The notes under the pieces are model-generated. The model ran no database searches, was not told where the DNA came from, and worked only from the letters and a program-made list of their open reading frames with translations. A stretch of DNA of 64,000 nucleotides from Haladaptatus pallidirubidus. GTDB taxonomy: Archaea > Halobacteriota > Halobacteria > Halobacteriales > Haladaptataceae. A program made the translations under genes and the position numbers. Where the stretch lies: assembly GCF_020700235.1 (NCBI RefSeq), contig NZ_CP085301.1:2914001-2978000 (forward strand), written 5' to 3'. Shown here piece by piece: positions 8,397 through 16,122 of this stretch. Each line of letters opens with the position of its first letter. Within the stretch, counting starts at the first letter, position 1.

Positions 8397-10570
8397 CTAT
8401 TCGAACGCGTACACCGAATCGCTGGCAGCGTACACCCTGTCGTCTTCGCCGTTCGTATCGATCCCAACACTTCGAACTTCATCGCCGGTTTCGAACCGAT
8501 GAAGTTCGGTTCCGTTCGTCGCCGACAGAGCGTACACCCGGCGGTCGCTGGCACCGACGTACACCGTTTCGCCCGCGACGACCGGTTCGCAGAGCGACCC
8601 GAACGGGAGGTATTTCGGGTGGAACGCCCATCGCTCTTCGCCATCCGAAAGCGCGGCGAGCCACTCCCGGCGGTCGGTTCCCGTACTCGTCACGGCGGTC
8701 GTGACGGCGTAGACGCCATCTGCGGGAGTTTCGCCACCGACGAGGTGACTGACGGAATCGCCGTTCTCCGGAGTCGCTCGCCACTGTTCGTTGCCGTCGA
8801 AATCGTACGCAATGACTTCGTTGCCGTCGATTCCGGCGTACACCGCACCGCCCGCACTGCCCGAGTCACCTGCATCACCCGAATCGTCCGACCCACTCGC
8901 ACCGCTCGCGGTGAGAATGCTTGCGTTTTCGCCAGCAGACCACTGTTCCCCGTGGGAGTCAAGGGCGGTGATTCGACCGTCCGCGACGACGAACGCTCTG
9001 TTTTCGAGTGCGGTGAGACGTTCGACCGAACCGAGGTCGCCACAGTCGCCGTCGTACGTCCAACGAGTTCCCCCGTCCTGCGCGTCGAAGGCACCGACCC
9101 AACCATTTCCGCCGACGAACACCGTCTCTTCCGTGACCACGGGTTCGGTGGCGATTTCCCCGTCACATTCGGCGCGCCATCGCTCGTTTCCATCCGCGGT
9201 GTACGCGACGACGTTCTCATCGTCGGTGACGTACAGCAGTTCGTTTTCCGCGTTTGGTTCGTTTCTGTCGTCCGCCGACCACCGTATTTCACTGTTTTCG
9301 GCATCGAGCGCGATCAGATCGTTGTTCGAAACGTAGACGTTCTCGCCGACTTCGAGCGTTCCGGTTCGGTCTGCACGCCAATCGAGTTCCGCCGAGTCGC
9401 GTATCGTGTAGAGGAACCCCTCGCGGTCGGTGACGTAGATGTCGTCGCCCACGGTGGCCGGAAGCCACGAACTGCCGAGGTTTCGAATCGGGACGCGCCA
9501 GCGTTGCTCGCCAGTTTCGGCGTCGAGCGCAACCAGTCCGTCGTCGCCGGAGACGGGGATGTAGACGGTTCCGTCGGCGATCGTCGGAGTTCCGGCGGAA
9601 CCATCTCCGTCTTCGAACGACTACTGTTTCGCCCCGTCCTCGCAGTGAAGCGACTACGCACGCGCTTTCCGACCGTCCGTGACGATGACGGAATCGGCCA
9701 TAACCGCGGGGGATTGAGCGAGACGCGTCGAATCTGCAACGCTCGTTGTCCACTCCGTGTTTCCATCGTCCGCCGAGAGGGCGAACACTTGCTCCCCGCA
9801 GACGTAGACCGTCCCGTTAGCGACCGTCGGTGCGTGGTTGATGGTTCCGTCCACGCTGGTTCGCCATCGCGGATTTCCGGTCGCCGCCTCGAAGGCGTAC
9901 ACGTCCTCTTTATCGACGAAGTACGCGACGCCATCCACGACCGCCGGCGGGACGTTTTCGGCGCTCGGAATCTCGCCCTCCTTGCCGCTCGGAATGCCGA
10001 TGCGCCAGCGTTCCGTTCCCGCATCTGCGTTTACCGCCCAGCAGACTCCCTGCCCGTTTGCGTCGCTGGTTTTGAAAAAGAGCGTCCCGTCGGCGGTCGT
10101 TATCGGAGAACTCTCCGTGACGCCGATTTCGAACCGCCACCGCTCGCTTCCGTCGTTCGCCGATAGCGCGAGTACGTCGGTTCCCGCTACGTAGACAGTG
10201 TCGCCGATGACCGTCGGCGCGTAATCCAGTCCGCGGACGTTCGTCGTCCATCGCATTTTCCGCGTTTCCGTGTCGAATGCCATGAGCACCCCCGAGGTGT
10301 CCGCGACGTAGGCCGTGCCATCGACGATGGTTGGAGCGAACAGTCGTCGGTCGCAAATCCGTTCGCTCCACGCTATCCACGCCCGGAACCCGGGTCGCCT
10401 CCGATGGGGTTGTATCCGGTATTTCCGGCGTCGTACTGGAACATCGGCCAATCCTGTTGAGACGAACTGTGCGCGTCGGACATGACTGTCCCCGAAAGTC
10501 CAGCCGTGCCGAGCGCGACGCCGGTCAGTTTGAGAAAATTCCGTCGTGTTTCATCGGAGGGTCGAACCAT
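8397..10570 (-). pseudogene. Broken PQQ-like beta-propeller gene (paralogue B): one frameshift and two TAG stops
   Basis: Read on the minus strand, a Tat-signal N-terminus (RRNFLKLTGVALGTAG) leads into DWPMFQYDAGNTGYNP, the usual opening of PQQ-propeller proteins. Near 10380-10400 the coding frame shifts and continues as AWIAWSERICDRRLF. The new frame runs through several clear blades to TAG at 9654-9656, has another TAG at 9621-9623, and then continues in the same frame through blades such as VGDDIYVTDREGFLYTI to the stop at 8397. Around both TAGs the protein reads sensibly if TAG replaces a TGG (Trp), as in KQ[W]SFEDGDGS. With three lesions, and a large intact remainder, it is a recently inactivated gene or an error-prone stretch of assembly. 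Confidence 0.85.
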
Positions 10571-10946
10571 GAAATCAACGAACGGGAAGTACGACGTTTA
10601 TTATTCGTCCCTTAAACCGGTCGCAATTGCCGTCTACTGCCAGCTCGATGGCAGTTCCCTCGTGTCGTAATCGAAATCAGTTTCAGCGGTAAAAACCTGT
10701 CCCGACCCGTATCCGGTCAATAACGACGGCGAGTCGCAGTCAACTTCCTTATCGAGGTCGGCCGGATCGCTACTCAGAGATATATATCGAACTATGGTAT
10801 TAAACGTCGGAAGACACGAAATCGAAAAGAATATTCCATAAATATTCTAATAAAGATTTAAATTTTTATCTAAGTATTTAATATAGCGATATTCGATTTA
10901 CTTCGGAGCGAAACCGTGAAACGCCCCGCGACGAAAACGACACGTA
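10571..10946 (+). other. 376-bp gene-free interval with AT-rich promoter tract for ncsA
   Basis: No reading frame here looks coding. The right half is very AT-rich: AGATATATATCGAAC at about 10780 and a long A/T tract at 10840-10885 (TAAAGATTTAAATTTTTATC), both possible TATA regions for ncsA. The left end must hold the minus-strand promoter for the broken propeller gene (TTTATTATTCG near 10600). I see no long inverted repeat or RNA gene. Confidence 0.5.
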
Positions 10947-11969
10947 ATGGACTGCGATAAGTGCGACCGCGAGGCGGTGATGCACGCGGCCTACTCGGGG
11001 CTTCACCTGTGCGAAGACCATTTCTGTCGGTCGGTCGAAAAACGCCTTCGGCGACGGGTTCGCGACGACAATCTTCTCCCCGCATCCGCCACGCCGGACG
11101 ACCCGCAAACGTGGCTCATCGGCCTCTCCGGGGGGAAAGACAGCGTCGTTCTCACGCAGATTCTCCACGATACGTTCGCCAACGACCCGCGCGTCGAACT
11201 CGTCGCGCTGACGATTCACGAGGGTATCGAGGGCTACCGCGACAAAAGTTTGGACGCCTGCCTCGAACTCACCGACGACCTCGACATTCGCCACGAAGTC
11301 GTCACTTACGAGGAGGAGTTCGACGTTCGAATGGACGATGTGGTCGAAAAAGACCCGGAAAGTATGGCGGCCTGCGCTTACTGCGGCGTGTTCCGAAGAG
11401 ACCTCCTTTCGAAGTACGCCGAGGAGTACGAGGCCGACAAACTGCTCACGGGGCACAATCTGGACGACGAAGCGGAAACCGCGCTGATGAACTTCCTCGA
11501 AGGCGACGTCTCTCAAATCGCCAAACATTTCGACGCCAGTCTCGGGAAGTTCGCGAAAGAGACGCCTCGTGGCGTCTCTTCCCCGGAGAACGACGAAGAC
11601 GACCCGCGAACCAGAAACGACCAAAATTCGTTCGTCCCCCGAGCGAAACCGCTTCGGGACGTTCCGGAAAAGGAGGTCGCACTGTACGCCCACCTCGAAA
11701 ATCTCCCGGCGCACATTACCGAATGTCCACATTCAAGCGAGGCGTACCGAGCGGAAATCCAGCAGTTGATGCTCTCGCTCGAAGAGAATCACCCCGGAAC
11801 GCGCCACTCGATTATGGCAGGATACGAGGAACTCGCCGCGGTCGCCGCGGACGAATTTGGCGTCGGTGAAGGCAAGCGCGAAATTAACGAATGCGAGCGG
11901 TGCGGTGCGTCCACGACGGGTGACGTTTGCCGGAAGTGCGCGCTGGTGGAGTCGATTCACGCGGTGTAA
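10947..11969 (+). CDS. ncsA: tRNA 2-thiolation protein NcsA (Ncs6/TtuA family)
   Basis: 340 residues. The N-terminal zinc-finger cysteines (CDKC and CEDHFC), a PP-loop SGGKDS (about residue 65) for ATP binding, the CAYCGVFRR catalytic-cysteine motif (about 143), and a C-terminal CERCGAS...CRKC zinc finger are those of the TtuA/Ncs6 family. It adenylates U34 of tRNA-Lys/Glu/Gln and transfers sulfur delivered by the ubiquitin-like SAMP2. A stretch of about 25 acidic residues (ETPRGVSSPENDEDDPRTRN region) between the active-site domain and FVPRAKPL is not part of the usual core and is encoded over a perfect hairpin (11557-11580). Its 3' end overlaps the next, convergent gene by 13 bp. Confidence 0.95.
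   Translation: MDCDKCDREAVMHAAYSGLHLCEDHFCRSVEKRLRRRVRDDNLLPASATPDDPQTWLIGLSGGKDSVVLTQILHDTFANDPRVELVALTIHEGIEGYRDKSLDACLELTDDLDIRHEVVTYEEEFDVRMDDVVEKDPESMAACAYCGVFRRDLLSKYAEEYEADKLLTGHNLDDEAETALMNFLEGDVSQIAKHFDASLGKFAKETPRGVSSPENDEDDPRTRNDQNSFVPRAKPLRDVPEKEVALYAHLENLPAHITECPHSSEAYRAEIQQLMLSLEENHPGTRHSIMAGYEELAAVAADEFGVGEGKREINECERCGASTTGDVCRKCALVESIHAV
11557..11580. repeat. Perfect inverted repeat inside ncsA (10-bp arms, 4-bp loop)
   Basis: AAGAGACGCC (11557-11566), loop TCGT, GGCGTCTCTT (11571-11580). It encodes the start of the acidic insertion of NcsA. It may be a chance palindrome or a small inserted hairpin element that stayed in frame. Confidence 0.8.
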
Positions 11970-12412
11970 CCGAATTTCCGAAGTCTCGCTTTCGATTCCT
12001 CGCCGAAGTTTCGCCACTTGAGCGGAATATCGTCCTCTCGGAGCCAGTATTTGACCACGGCGAAGTGGGTACCGGTTCGTATCGCAATCGCCCACATCGT
12101 CTGATTCTCGTCCCAAGACCACGTCCGCAGCGTTTCCTCGTCTGGTCGGCGGTCGAGGAGTGACCTGTCTCCGGGGACGGTCGCTATTTCGTCCAGTTCG
12201 GCAAGGTATGCGAGGAGATAGGTCGCACCTTGGTCGGGGTCGCCATCGCGTTTGTACTCCGTCTTCCACTTGTCGTACGCGCGCTTGATACCGGGCCACC
12301 AGCCGTCTTCGAACTCGTCGCGGTGAGTTTCGAATGCCTCGGGACAATCGTAGAACGTTCGGTCGCAGGCGCGGTCGATGTCGTCCCACTGCACTGGGCT
12401 GAAGTCGTCCAT
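11957..12412 (-). CDS. Hypothetical protein, 151 aa
   Basis: The frame is open further upstream, but the ATG at 12412 (MDDFSPVQWDDIDRACDRTF) is the first start whose following sequence looks like protein; residues encoded upstream are shadows of the divergent PQQ gene's promoter and 5' end. It is acidic and Trp-rich (SWDENQTMWAIAIRTG), with no signal peptide and no transmembrane segment. I do not recognise the family. It is convergent with ncsA, overlapping its last 13 bp, and is divergent from the PQQ lipoprotein gene at 12522 over about 110 bp. Confidence 0.65.
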   Translation of the reverse strand: MDDFSPVQWDDIDRACDRTFYDCPEAFETHRDEFEDGWWPGIKRAYDKWKTEYKRDGDPDQGATYLLAYLAELDEIATVPGDRSLLDRRPDEETLRTWSWDENQTMWAIAIRTGTHFAVVKYWLREDDIPLKWRNFGEESKARLRKFGYTA

Positions 12413-12521
12413 ACAACGATCTCTGGTGTCAAAAGCAAGTACGTTCCCCCGCCGATAGCGATTCCCGTAATCTGTCCGACGACCGAGAAAACTTATTATC
12501 CTGAACCACAACGCCGCAGGT

Positions 12522-13703
12522 ATGCCCTCTCGACGACGATTTCTCGCGCTCGGTGCGGCCACAGCGTTCGCCGGGTGTACGACGGTGGCGGACGACCCGC
12601 CGAAATCGGGGACGAACCAATCGACGAACCCCGACAGGCACATCTACGGAGCCGACGGCGAGTGGTCGAGTTTCGGCTGTAACGCGAGCAACACCCGTTC
12701 GGTCGGCGACGGGAAAGTACCCGTAAATGGCGTGGAAGAACAGTGGCGAGTCGAGGTTCCACATACCACGTATCACGAGCCGCTCGTCGTGGATAGGCGC
12801 GTGTATCAGCCGACTCCCACGGAGCTTCGCGTATACGACGCGAGAGATGGTTCCAAACTGTGGACGAAGGCAAACGTAGAGACGACGCCATTCATCCGTG
12901 GCAAAACGATATACGTGGGCATCAGTAACCGACTGCTCGCGCTCGATTCGAAAACCGGCGAGACAAAGTGGAAACGGACGTTCGGCGAGAACGCTCTCGT
13001 TCGGTCGCCCTCGATGTACGATTCGCAGTGGCTCTACGTCCCCGCAGGGGAAACCATCCACCGAGTCAGTTCGTCTACTGGTGAGGTTGAGTGGTCACGC
13101 CGACTGTTCGGCGATATTCTCGGCTCGTCATCGATTTACAGTGGGTATTACGTCGTACTTGCCACGGAGGCCGGAAAGCTGTATCTCCTTGACCCGGATG
13201 GAATTGGGGAGGGCGAGTGGAACCTTCCGTCGAAACCGCAGGCCCCGCCGACCGCGGACACCGACGGCGTCTACGTCAACTGTCTCGACGGGAAGACGTA
13301 CGGAATCACGCTCGAAAACCAACCGCGTCTGAACATCGACTGGAAGGTGCAAACTGGGTGGGCAAATGGCGGGCTGGCCGTCAAAAAACACGTTTACGCG
13401 GCAGGAACACGGGGACTGCACGCTATCGACCCCGACGACGGCGAGCGAGTGTGGAAGCACGACACCGGCGACTGGCGATGGACTGCGCCGGTACTGGGCC
13501 GTGATACGCTGTTCGTCGGTGGCGATAAGTTGTACGCCTTCGACCCGACTCCCTCGTTTCGCGTGCCGGGAACCGGCCCGGCACGCAGATTCACGAAATC
13601 GTTTCACGGCCGCGTCGGCCCCGGTCCGGTTCTGAACGACGGAACGCTCTACGTCGTCGCACAGACCGCCAAACGGAAATTCCACCTGCTCGCGCTCGAA
13701 TAG
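12522..13703 (+). CDS. Tat lipoprotein with PQQ-like beta-propeller repeats (paralogue C)
   Basis: 393 residues. SRRRFLALGAATAFAGC is a Tat lipoprotein signal with a lipobox Cys at about 19. The body carries propeller blades: GEWSSFGCNASNTRSV at the start, then repeats such as VGISNRLLALDSKTGETKW and VYAAGTRGLHAIDPDDGERVW. Family role: cell-surface propeller scaffold, possibly redox-cofactor binding; substrate unknown. The promoter lies in 12413-12521 (ACTTATTATCC, 26-31 bp upstream), giving a nearly leaderless transcript. It is the third such gene within 6.5 kb (also 7201 and the broken 8397-10570). It converges on ftsZ2 with 42 bp between. Confidence 0.87.
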   Translation: MPSRRRFLALGAATAFAGCTTVADDPPKSGTNQSTNPDRHIYGADGEWSSFGCNASNTRSVGDGKVPVNGVEEQWRVEVPHTTYHEPLVVDRRVYQPTPTELRVYDARDGSKLWTKANVETTPFIRGKTIYVGISNRLLALDSKTGETKWKRTFGENALVRSPSMYDSQWLYVPAGETIHRVSSSTGEVEWSRRLFGDILGSSSIYSGYYVVLATEAGKLYLLDPDGIGEGEWNLPSKPQAPPTADTDGVYVNCLDGKTYGITLENQPRLNIDWKVQTGWANGGLAVKKHVYAAGTRGLHAIDPDDGERVWKHDTGDWRWTAPVLGRDTLFVGGDKLYAFDPTPSFRVPGTGPARRFTKSFHGRVGPGPVLNDGTLYVVAQTAKRKFHLLALE

Positions 13704-13745
13704 GGATTCACTGTTTACGAAAGAGAAAGAAGAGAATTCAGCGAG

Positions 13746-14936
13746 TTACCGGATAACGTCGAGACCGTTGTTCTTCTCGACTTCGTCCCTGCCGCCGTCG
13801 CTCTGCGTGCCGAAGGTACCGGCTCGAGATTTTTCGACGTTGTTGCTGGCATCGTAAGACTGTGCGTCCACGTCGCGCATCTTCTGGCGGGAGCGGTCGG
13901 CTTGCTTTTGCGTCGATGGACCGAGCACTTGTGCGCTCTTAACGCCCGTCATGATTGCCATGACTCGGACTTTGCTCTTGTAGTTCTCCTGAATGCGAGC
14001 ACCCCAGATGACGTTGGCGCTCGCTTCGAGGCGTTCGGTGATGTTGGCCGCGATTCCTTCCGCCTCTTTGAGCGTGAGGTCCGGTCCGCCAGTGATGTGG
14101 ACGAGTCCGCCGGACGCCCCGCGGTAGTCCACGTCGAGGAGAGGATGGTTCATCGCATCGCGCACCACTTCCTCTGTTTTGTTCTTGTCCTGGGTCTCGC
14201 CGACGAGCATCACCGCGACGCCGCCCTGATTCATGATTGACGTCATGTCGGCGTAGTCGAGGTTGATGAGGCTCGGCTGGGTGATGGTTTCCGAGATACC
14301 CTTCACCGTTTCGGCGATGATTTGGTCCATCACCGAGAACGCCTTGCCAATCGGGAGGTTCGGGACGTAATCGAGCAGGCGGTTGTTGTCGAGGACGATG
14401 ATGGAGTCGGCTTCGTTACGAAGCTTTTCCAGTCCTTCCTCGGCTTTCACCGTGCGAGCGCGTTCGACGTTGAACGGCGTCGAAACCATACCGACGACGA
14501 TTGCGCCCTGCTCTTTGGCGATTTTGGAGACGACGGGTGCGGCACCGGTTCCGGTTCCGCCACCCATCCCCGCGGTTACGAAGACGAGGTCGGCGTCGCC
14601 GAGAACCTCTTTGACCGTGCCCTGTGCCATCTCGGTGGCGCGCTCGCCCATCGAAGGGTCGCCGCCAGCACCGAGGCCGGACGTAAGGGATTTGCCGACG
14701 AGAATTTTCGTGTCGGCTTCGATCATCTTCAGGTGCTGTTTGTCCGTGTTGATGGCGACGGTGTCCGCGCCGTCGACGCCGATGTTATACAGGCGGTTGA
14801 TGGTGTTGTTTCCGGCACCACCACAGCCGACGATGACGATTCGGGGGTCACCGAACTCGTCGTCCGTCGTGGCGGCGTCCATCTCGCGCTGTTCGCTCTC
14901 GGCGTTCTCCAACGCTTCTTGAACGATATCCTGCAT
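13746..14936 (-). CDS. ftsZ2: Cell division GTPase FtsZ2
   Basis: 396 residues with the tubulin/FtsZ signature [10 protein letters not shown] (about 118), an N-terminal [14 protein letters not shown] nucleotide-binding loop, and the T7-type loop NLDYADM (about 235). The C-terminus ends NNGLDVIR, like the short conserved tail of haloarchaeal FtsZ2. Haloarchaea have two division FtsZs; FtsZ2 drives ring constriction after FtsZ1 sets the mid-cell scaffold. Assignment to FtsZ2 rather than FtsZ1 rests on the gene order: it starts 3 bp after the stop of the small RHH gene cdrS, as in the known cdrS-ftsZ2 operon. It should be co-transcribed from the cdrS promoter. Confidence 0.95.
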   Translation of the reverse strand: MQDIVQEALENAESEQREMDAATTDDEFGDPRIVIVGCGGAGNNTINRLYNIGVDGADTVAINTDKQHLKMIEADTKILVGKSLTSGLGAGGDPSMGERATEMAQGTVKEVLGDADLVFVTAGMGGGTGTGAAPVVSKIAKEQGAIVVGMVSTPFNVERARTVKAEEGLEKLRNEADSIIVLDNNRLLDYVPNLPIGKAFSVMDQIIAETVKGISETITQPSLINLDYADMTSIMNQGGVAVMLVGETQDKNKTEEVVRDAMNHPLLDVDYRGASGGLVHITGGPDLTLKEAEGIAANITERLEASANVIWGARIQENYKSKVRVMAIMTGVKSAQVLGPSTQKQADRSRQKMRDVDAQSYDASNNVEKSRAGTFGTQSDGGRDEVEKNNGLDVIR

Positions 14937-14939
14937 CGT

Positions 14940-15119
14940 TCACACCTTCGCCCAGGTGCGCTTGTTCGTGGTCTCAGTTCCGTTTTCGTCGTGCTCGTTG
15001 AGCATGTCGCGAACCGCAGCCCGAATCGCTTCGCTTCGGTTCGGGAACTCGCCAGTTTCGACCATCTGTTCAACTTCTTCGATTTGCTGTTTTGGTATTC
15101 GTAGTGTCACGCGCTCCAT
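14940..15119 (-). CDS. cdrS: Ribbon-helix-helix regulator CdrS (59 aa)
   Basis: A 59-residue protein: [19 protein letters not shown]... gives the DNA-contacting ribbon (VTLRIP), then [16 protein letters not shown] gives the two helices of a ribbon-helix-helix dimerisation domain, followed by a short polar tail ending TWAKV. In Halobacterium salinarum the equivalent CdrS is encoded directly before ftsZ2 and controls cell-division gene expression. Here its stop is 3 bp before the ftsZ2 start, so the two form one operon. The upstream 183 bp carries two palindromes and a TATA tract. The protein is short enough to be missed by ORF cut-offs. Confidence 0.93.
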   Translation of the reverse strand: MERVTLRIPKQQIEEVEQMVETGEFPNRSEAIRAAVRDMLNEHDENGTETTNKRTWAKV

Positions 15120-15224
15120 AGTGGATTCCCCTTGTTTGGTAAGACGACACGCGGTATACTTCCAAGACCTGTCTTACGCCGTATTAGAGCCCAACACGCG
15201 ATATTTTGGACGATCCGAAGTTGG

Positions 15225-15244
15225 CGTAAGACAATCGTCTTACG
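15225..15244. promoter_or_regulatory. Operator-like palindrome 1 upstream of cdrS-ftsZ2
   Basis: CGTAAGAC (15225-15232), AATC, GTCTTACG (15237-15244): perfect 8-bp arms. It has the same AATC centre and the same GTAA.AC arm frame as palindrome 2 (15289-15306), 64 bp further upstream. Two further half sites occur nearer cdrS: GTAAGAC at 15140-15146 and GTCTTAC at 15171-15177. Paired short inverted repeats suit binding by an RHH dimer such as CdrL or CdrS; that is an inference. Confidence 0.75.
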
Positions 15245-15267
15245 TGGAAGTATCCACAAAGGCACAG

Positions 15268-15280
15268 TATATATAATTAA
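15268..15280 (-). promoter_or_regulatory. TATA-like element for cdrS-ftsZ2
   Basis: On the minus strand this reads TTAATTATATATA, the strongest TATA candidate between cdrL and cdrS. It sits between the two palindromes. Initiation about 25 bp downstream (near 15245) would leave a 5' leader of about 125 nt that starts at palindrome 1, so a bound repressor would cover the start site. A weaker candidate (AAGTATACC, about 15154-15162) would give a short leader. Confidence 0.5.
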
Positions 15281-15288
15281 CGGCGATT

Positions 15289-15306
15289 GTAAAACAATCG
15301 TTTTAC
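15289..15306. promoter_or_regulatory. Operator-like palindrome 2 upstream of cdrS-ftsZ2, overlapping the cdrL 3' end
   Basis: GTAAAAC (15289-15295), AATC, GTTTTAC (15300-15306): perfect 7-bp arms around the same AATC centre as palindrome 1. It overlaps the last bases of cdrL (stop at 15303-15305) and lies just upstream of the TATA tract. Confidence 0.75.
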
Positions 15307-15827
15307 GACGAATCCAAAACGTCCGCCGATGGTGTTCTTCGGCCACATCCGGGGCAGAACGCCCAGTCCGATCGAAGCTCATCGCCGCAGTCACAGAACA
15401 CGCGGTGCGTCGCCTTTTCGCCGCAGTTCGGACAGTAAACGTGACCCGAGTCCAGCGATTCCCCGCACTGGCCGCAGGAGTTCTCCGTTCGCCGTGTGTC
15501 GTCGGCTGTCAGACGCGGACTGTTTGCTTTCTCGCTCGGGGTTGGGGCTTGTTCTGTCGCCTGAATCTCGCCAGCGCCCTCGACGGTGACGTTTACGTTG
15601 ATGTCCTGCGCGCTCTTGCCTCCGGGGGGGCCGAGTCGTTGGTCGATGAGGTCGTCCACGCGCTCCGCGACAACCGAATCGAGGCTTCCGTCCGTTTGCT
15701 CCGCTGACTCGTTGTGGCCGTCGAGATAGTCGCGAAGCGCCTCGCGCATGACTTCGCTCTTCGAGGCGTCGAGCGATTCGAGTCCCTTCACGAGGTCGTC
15801 ATCCGCGCGGAATGTAATTTTGCTCAT
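15303..15827 (-). CDS. cdrL: RHH / double zinc-ribbon regulator CdrL
   Basis: 174 residues. The first 40 (MSKITFRADDDLVKGLE...ASKSEVMREALRDYL) form a ribbon-helix-helix DNA-binding domain; an acidic/polar linker follows; the C-terminal 60 hold two zinc ribbons (CGQCG...YCPNCG and FCDCG...FCPGCG). This architecture and the place directly upstream of cdrS match CdrL, the regulator that binds the cdrS-ftsZ2 promoter in haloarchaea. Start chosen at ATG 15827, with AGGTGGT a few bases upstream; an in-frame GTG at 15836 is less likely. Likely action: binding the palindromes at 15225-15244 and 15289-15306. Confidence 0.9.
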   Translation of the reverse strand: MSKITFRADDDLVKGLESLDASKSEVMREALRDYLDGHNESAEQTDGSLDSVVAERVDDLIDQRLGPPGGKSAQDINVNVTVEGAGEIQATEQAPTPSEKANSPRLTADDTRRTENSCGQCGESLDSGHVYCPNCGEKATHRVFCDCGDELRSDWAFCPGCGRRTPSADVLDSS

Positions 15828-15956
15828 ATCGACCACCTTATTTTGTCTCTACTCCGATACACACAATCTATCATACTTGAACCTTTCCGTGTGTCCACTA
15901 CGTCGTCTCGAATAATAATTCTTAAGTCCGGTACGGGATTAGGTGAAAGTGCGTAC

Positions 15957-16030
15957 CCGCCCTTAGCTCAGACTGGTAGAGCAGTCGACTGTAGATCGAC
16001 TTGTCCCCCGTTCAAATCGGGGAGGGCGGA
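15957..16030 (+). tRNA. tRNA-Tyr (GTA)
   Basis: The cloverleaf is complete. Acceptor CCGCCCT (15957-15963) pairs with AGGGCGG (16023-16029) with A as discriminator. D arm TAGCTCAGACTGGTAGAGCA; anticodon stem GTCGA/TCGAC with loop CTGTAGA, anticodon GTA; T arm CCCCG TTCAAAT CGGGG. CCA is not encoded and no intron is present. A TATA-like AATAATAATTCTT lies about 35-45 bp upstream. Confidence 0.95.
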
Positions 16031-16122
16031 CTATTCCTTTCGGTGTATTATGAACGAGCGAAGCGAGAACGGTTGTTTATCGATTTGCGAATCACTCCCC
16101 GTACTCTGCTCGTATTACGACT

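Noticed and set aside
9621..9656. In-frame TAG codons as pyrrolysine or programmed readthrough
   Set aside because: A frameshift in the same gene and the Trp-like context point to loss of function; no Pyl genes are seen in the window.
8346..10166. 606-codon plus-strand open frame
   Set aside because: Antisense to the broken PQQ gene; composition is that of a shadow frame.
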